The notes under the pieces: generated by a model
Told to the model about the DNA's origin: nothing
The model's database searches: none
Seen by the model: the letters and a program-made list of their open reading frames with translations, nothing else
NCBI RefSeq assembly: GCF_015291625.1
Contig: NZ_CP030047.1
Span: 5,766,001 to 5,830,000 of the forward strand
Reading direction: 5' to 3'
DNA from: Bradyrhizobium sp. CCBAU 53421
GTDB lineage: Bacteria > Pseudomonadota > Alphaproteobacteria > Rhizobiales > Xanthobacteraceae
DNA: 64,000 nucleotides
Part shown: piece by piece, positions 63,778-64,000 of the stretch
Layout of the letters: each line of letters begins with the position of its first letter
How positions within the stretch are numbered: the stretch's first letter is position 1
Made by a program: the position numbers and the translations under genes

Positions 63778-64000
63778 CCTCCTGGCTTTCGCCAGGACGA
63801 CGCCGAGTGTGTGGCGCAGTTGTGAGGCACGCTGCGCGTCTCAAATTCAGTCGTCGTCCCGGCGCAGGCCGGGACCCATACGCCGCGGCGGATATTGTTG
63901 ACGGGACTCGTCGTTCTAGCGTTGCAAAACAATGGGCAATTGTGGTTATGGGTCCCGGCCCCCGTGCGCAATTGCGCACTAGGACCGATCGACATTCAGG
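62790..64000 (+). CDS. IS30-family transposase, frame open to the right edge
   Basis: ATG 62790 behind AGGAGG. An N-terminal HTH (about 1-48: R-Q-I-A-A-A-L-D-R-P-P-S-T-I-S-R-E-M-N-R-N) precedes a DDE catalytic domain with Asp180 in H-W-E-A-D, Asp237 in T-F-D-N-G-T-E-F and Glu270 in K-G-G-I-E-N; the 33-residue spacing of the last two is classic for IS30. Transposase similarity ends around codon 327. There is no stop within the IS, so the frame continues into flanking DNA to the window end. The true protein would end shortly after the IS or at a stop past 64000. Confidence 0.88.
   Translation, partial: MGRSYKQLSLEDRCEIARLSANGHSVRQIAAALDRPPSTISREMNRNRGVQVGYKPSYAQQQTPARRWKGSRLEREAELRRTVLAGLGRGWSPEQVAGRLARQHRRKVISHESIYRFIYAQIARTSDFSWRNYLPRRKAKRGRRGKRGGSPASFIAGRVSLDQRPIEVADRKTPGHWEADLMMFSKYGQQILAVHERTSRILLGDRLDSKLASGVASHLVRLFAALPQPMRRTVTFDNGTEFASHLSLQSLLIQTFFCDPHSPWQKGGIENAIGRMRRFTPRKTDLETLPTRRLRQAFGAYNNTPRKCPDFRTPAEAFAAQVLHFECESTSWLSPGRRRVCGAVVRHAARLKFSRRPGAGRDPYAAADIVDGTRRSSVAKQWAIVVMGPGPRAQLRTRTDRHS
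63853..64000. repeat. Palindromic element related to the one split by the IS
   Basis: Starts GTCGTCCCGGCGCAGGCCGG with hairpin CCCGGC-GCAG-GCCGGG, ends with GTGGTTATGGGTCCCGG and a further GTGCGCAATTGCGCAC palindrome (about 63964-63979). It belongs to the same family as 62641-62741 and extends to the window edge. Confidence 0.65.

Noticed and set aside
1..64000. CRISPR array, tRNA, rRNA or prophage
   Set aside because: No regularly spaced direct repeats with unique spacers, no cloverleaf-like segments and no phage structural genes were seen.

Overview
The window reads as a stretch of high-GC chromosome from an alphaproteobacterium of the Bradyrhizobium/Nitrobacteraceae type. Three things point there: the acpXL-fabZXL-fabF2XL-fabF1XL-lpxXL cluster for very-long-chain fatty acids on lipid A; gene families typical of bradyrhizobia (paired Kup transporters, DUF2865 protein, class II DAHP synthase, SCP2-type thiolase with split MaoC dehydratases); and several families of interspersed palindromic elements between genes. 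No rRNA, tRNA, CRISPR array or prophage was seen. The genus is inferred, not proven. || Layout. 1-2.2 kb: the 5' end of a Tat-exported protein, a DUF1801 protein, an extradiol (catechol 2,3-) dioxygenase with an operator-like palindrome, and a small membrane protein. 2.3-9.5 kb: a PAS-GGDEF-EAL c-di-GMP protein, a stand-alone HerA-type ATPase, an AhpD-like protein, an MgtC/SapB protein, a ParB-like protein, a KirBac potassium channel and a small membrane protein. 9.7-14 kb: the lipid A very-long-chain fatty acid operon. 14.1-16.7 kb: a rhodanese / aminotransferase / PotF-like operon. 16.9-22.6 kb: tandem kup genes, then motA-motB. 23-31 kb: quinone oxidoreductase, haloalkane dehalogenase, small proteins, a translationally coupled ThDP enzyme plus D-amino acid dehydrogenase pair, and a soluble twin-PAS chemoreceptor. 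31.3-37.8 kb: an acyl-CoA degradation cluster (acyl-CoA dehydrogenase, SDR, two MaoC-type dehydratases, thiolase) divergent from a TetR regulator and an acyl-CoA ligase. 38-45.8 kb: mixed housekeeping and accessory genes, including a MocR regulator divergent from a cupin/AhpD pair, and a TerC gene behind a strongly structured leader. 46-61.5 kb: phosphatidylethanolamine synthesis (pssA, psd), an ATM1-type ABC exporter, a LOG-family enzyme, cimA, a GNAT gene and cysS, two exported proteins, NAD synthetase, an FAD oxidase, dgkA and class II DAHP synthase. 61.7-64 kb: an alpha/beta hydrolase and an IS30-family insertion sequence. || Themes. Envelope and membrane lipid genes recur (lipid A fatty acids, pssA/psd, dgkA), as do ion homeostasis genes (KirBac, two Kup, MgtC, TerC, motor proteins) and acyl-CoA or aromatic catabolism. 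|| The most interesting non-coding signals are: a riboswitch-like leader upstream of terC, in which one segment can pair either into a long closing stem or with the Shine-Dalgarno; a 16-codon Cys-containing ORF with a consensus ribosome site just upstream of cysS; a 14-bp tandem repeat that carries the start codon of dgkA; and several perfect operator-like palindromes. The fabF2XL product lacks one catalytic His and the active-site Lys of condensing enzymes. The IS30 copy has split a palindromic element and its transposase frame has no stop inside the IS.
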